64,000 bases of DNA from Mesorhizobium sp. GbtcB19. Lineage in GTDB: Bacteria; Pseudomonadota; Alphaproteobacteria; Rhizobiales; Rhizobiaceae. The DNA lies in the NCBI RefSeq assembly GCF_019091085.1, contig NZ_JAGXJY010000015.1, positions 94,049 through 158,048 on the forward strand, given 5' to 3'. Below are positions 62,825 through 64,000 of this stretch, one piece after another. The translations under genes and the position numbers were made by a program. Below the pieces are notes generated by a model. It was not told the DNA's origin. It worked only from the letters and a program-made list of their open reading frames with translations, and searched no databases. Each line of letters opens with the position of its first letter. The first letter of the stretch is position 1.

Positions 62825-63928
62825 ATGACGTCATCGCTTTTCCAGCCGATCACACTCGGCGGCCTCGCCTTCCCCAACCGTATCGCGGTCGCGCCCATGT
62901 GCCAGTATTCGGCCGAGGACGGCTCGGCCAGCGATTGGCATCTCCACCACTGGATGAACCTGGCGATGTCGGGCGCCGGCATGGTTACCGTCGAGATGAC
63001 CGATGTCGAGCGGCGCGGACGCATCTCGCATGGCTGCCTCGGCCTCTATTCGGACGACAACGAGGCGGCTGCCAAGCGCACGCTCGACGCCGCCAGGCGC
63101 GTCGCCGCGCCCGGCACGAAGTTCGGCGTCCAGCTTGCCCATGCCGGCCGCAAAGCCTCCAACCGCAGACCCTGGGAAGGCGGCGGTCCGTTGCAGCCTG
63201 GCGAAGATCCCTGGCAGACGGTTTCGGCCTCGGCCATCGCCTATGACACGGGCTGGAGCGTTCCGCATGCCTTGGAAGAAGACGAGATCCTCGAGCTTAT
63301 TGCGCGGTTTGCGCAGTCGGCCGTGCGCGCCGAACGCGCCGGCTTCGACTTTGCCGAACTGCACGCCGCGCATGGTTATCTGATCTTCCAGTTCCTTTCG
63401 CCGCTCTCCAACCAGCGCACCGACCGCTGGGGCGGCTCGCTCAAAAACCGCATGCGCTTCGCGCTCGAAATCGCACGGGCGGTGCGCAAGGCCGCCCCGA
63501 CCATGATGCTGGGCGCGCGCCTTTCGGTGACGGAATGGGTCGATGGCGGTTTCGACGTGGAGGACGCGATCGAGGTGGCCAAGGCGCTGAAGGCCGAGGA
63601 CATCGCCTATCTGTGCTGCTCAAGCGGCGGCAATTCGCCTCTCCAGCAGGTGCCGCCCGGCCCCGGCTACCAGGTGCATCTGGCCGAGGCCGTGCGCAAC
63701 GGCGCCGGCATTCCGACTCGCGCCGTGGGGCTGATCGACGACCCGGACCAGGCCGAGGCGATCGTCGCCGACGGCCGCGCCGACATGGTGGCGCTGGCGC
63801 GCGCATTCCTGGCCGACCCGCGCTGGGGCTGGCGCGCGGCGGCGACCTTCGGTGAGGAAATCCACCCGGCGCCGCAGCTGGCGCGTTCGGTGACGACGAT
63901 GCGGCATTGGATGAAGGCCGCCGGCTAG
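62825..63928 (+). CDS. NADH:flavin oxidoreductase (Old Yellow Enzyme, YqjM-like)
   Basis: The 367-residue FMN enzyme has PLTLGGL-like start (ITLGGLAFPNRIAVAPMCQY), GVQLAHAGRKAS, FDFAELHAAHGYL and SNQRTDRWGGSLKNR. YqjM-type reduces activated double bonds with NADPH. It ends next to an IS element. Confidence 0.94.
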   Translation: MTSSLFQPITLGGLAFPNRIAVAPMCQYSAEDGSASDWHLHHWMNLAMSGAGMVTVEMTDVERRGRISHGCLGLYSDDNEAAAKRTLDAARRVAAPGTKFGVQLAHAGRKASNRRPWEGGGPLQPGEDPWQTVSASAIAYDTGWSVPHALEEDEILELIARFAQSAVRAERAGFDFAELHAAHGYLIFQFLSPLSNQRTDRWGGSLKNRMRFALEIARAVRKAAPTMMLGARLSVTEWVDGGFDVEDAIEVAKALKAEDIAYLCCSSGGNSPLQQVPPGPGYQVHLAEAVRNGAGIPTRAVGLIDDPDQAEAIVADGRADMVALARAFLADPRWGWRAAATFGEEIHPAPQLARSVTTMRHWMKAAG

Positions 63929-63929
63929 G

Positions 63930-64000
63930 CTGTAGTGACAATTTAATTATTTGAGCCAGAGCATGATGGCAGCGAGCTTGACGAAGCCGAGGAAGTTTGC
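63930..64000 (-). mobile_element. IS5-like insertion sequence, partial
   Basis: The end of the element contains the last 17 residues of a transposase (63,947-64,000: ANFLGFVKLAAIMLWLK, then TAA), the usual IS5-family ending. The likely inverted repeat GGCTGTAGTGACA (63,928-63,940) begins at the stop region of the oxidoreductase gene. The rest lies beyond the window. Confidence 0.8.
63947..64000 (-). CDS. IS5-family transposase, C-terminal fragment
   Basis: Only 17 codons plus stop are visible. The NFLGFVKLAAIMLWLK ending is characteristic of IS5-group transposases (DDE type). No judgement on integrity is possible. Confidence 0.75.
   Translation of the reverse strand, partial: ANFLGFVKLAAIMLWLK

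Overview
The window looks like a chromosome segment of a GC-rich alphaproteobacterium of the Rhizobiales, most likely Mesorhizobium or a close relative. Supporting signs are the lon-clpX-clpP block, a two-domain cold-shock protein, an ExoX-like small membrane protein, GcrA- and GapR-type proteins, and several families of palindromic intergenic repeats of the kind common in that genus. The genus is inferred from style and recognised families, not from a database search.

Positions 1 to about 26,970 are the right-hand part of a tailed-phage prophage. It abuts the 3' end of a tRNA-Val gene (26,974-27,049, minus strand), with a tyrosine integrase next to the tRNA. The prophage continues past the left edge, so tail and lysis genes and the other attachment site are not visible. 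A control region (19,207-20,853) with two HTH proteins and a repeated TGTGA-N5-TCACA operator separates two transcription directions. Leftward lie a replication and DNA-modification operon (19,578 to 8,675: HTH, regulator, MazG-like, primase, GcrA-like, SF2 helicase, NADAR, two methyltransferases, D5-type helicase) and then the packaging and head module (8,403 to 1: small and large terminase, gpW, an extra gene, portal, a fused ClpP-like protease and major capsid protein, a DUF2190 protein, and a partial gene holding a palindromic repeat in frame). Rightward lie tightly packed genes for an HD hydrolase, a DnaN-like sliding clamp, a GapR-like protein, SSB, an HNH nuclease, an excisionase-like protein and the integrase.

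The most interesting feature is that this prophage carries homologues of host chromosome-cycle and replication factors (GcrA, GapR, beta clamp, SSB) together with two solitary DNA methyltransferases and a NADAR-domain protein. That combination suggests a phage that takes over or imitates alphaproteobacterial cell-cycle and DNA-protection systems.

From 27 to 29 kb there are tRNA-Asp and a few small genes, including a possible short RiPP-type precursor and an ExoX-like protein. From 29.1 to 38.4 kb is a sugar uptake and catabolism locus arranged around a divergent promoter: ribokinase, RbsD/FucU, ABC ATPase leftward; Tat-exported binding protein and two permeases rightward; then a creatininase-family enzyme, a SIS-domain isomerase and an aldo/keto reductase. 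From 38.4 to 43.8 kb is the protein-quality block (HU, Lon, ClpX, ClpP). From 44 to 64 kb are mostly housekeeping and accessory chromosomal genes (cysE, agmatinase family, cold-shock protein, glyoxalase, ilvA, two tandem DUF900 lipoproteins, adenine deaminase, a beta-barrel outer-membrane protein, tRNA-Leu, a Flp pilin, a large membrane protein, nudK and an Old Yellow Enzyme homologue). The window ends inside an IS5-like transposase.
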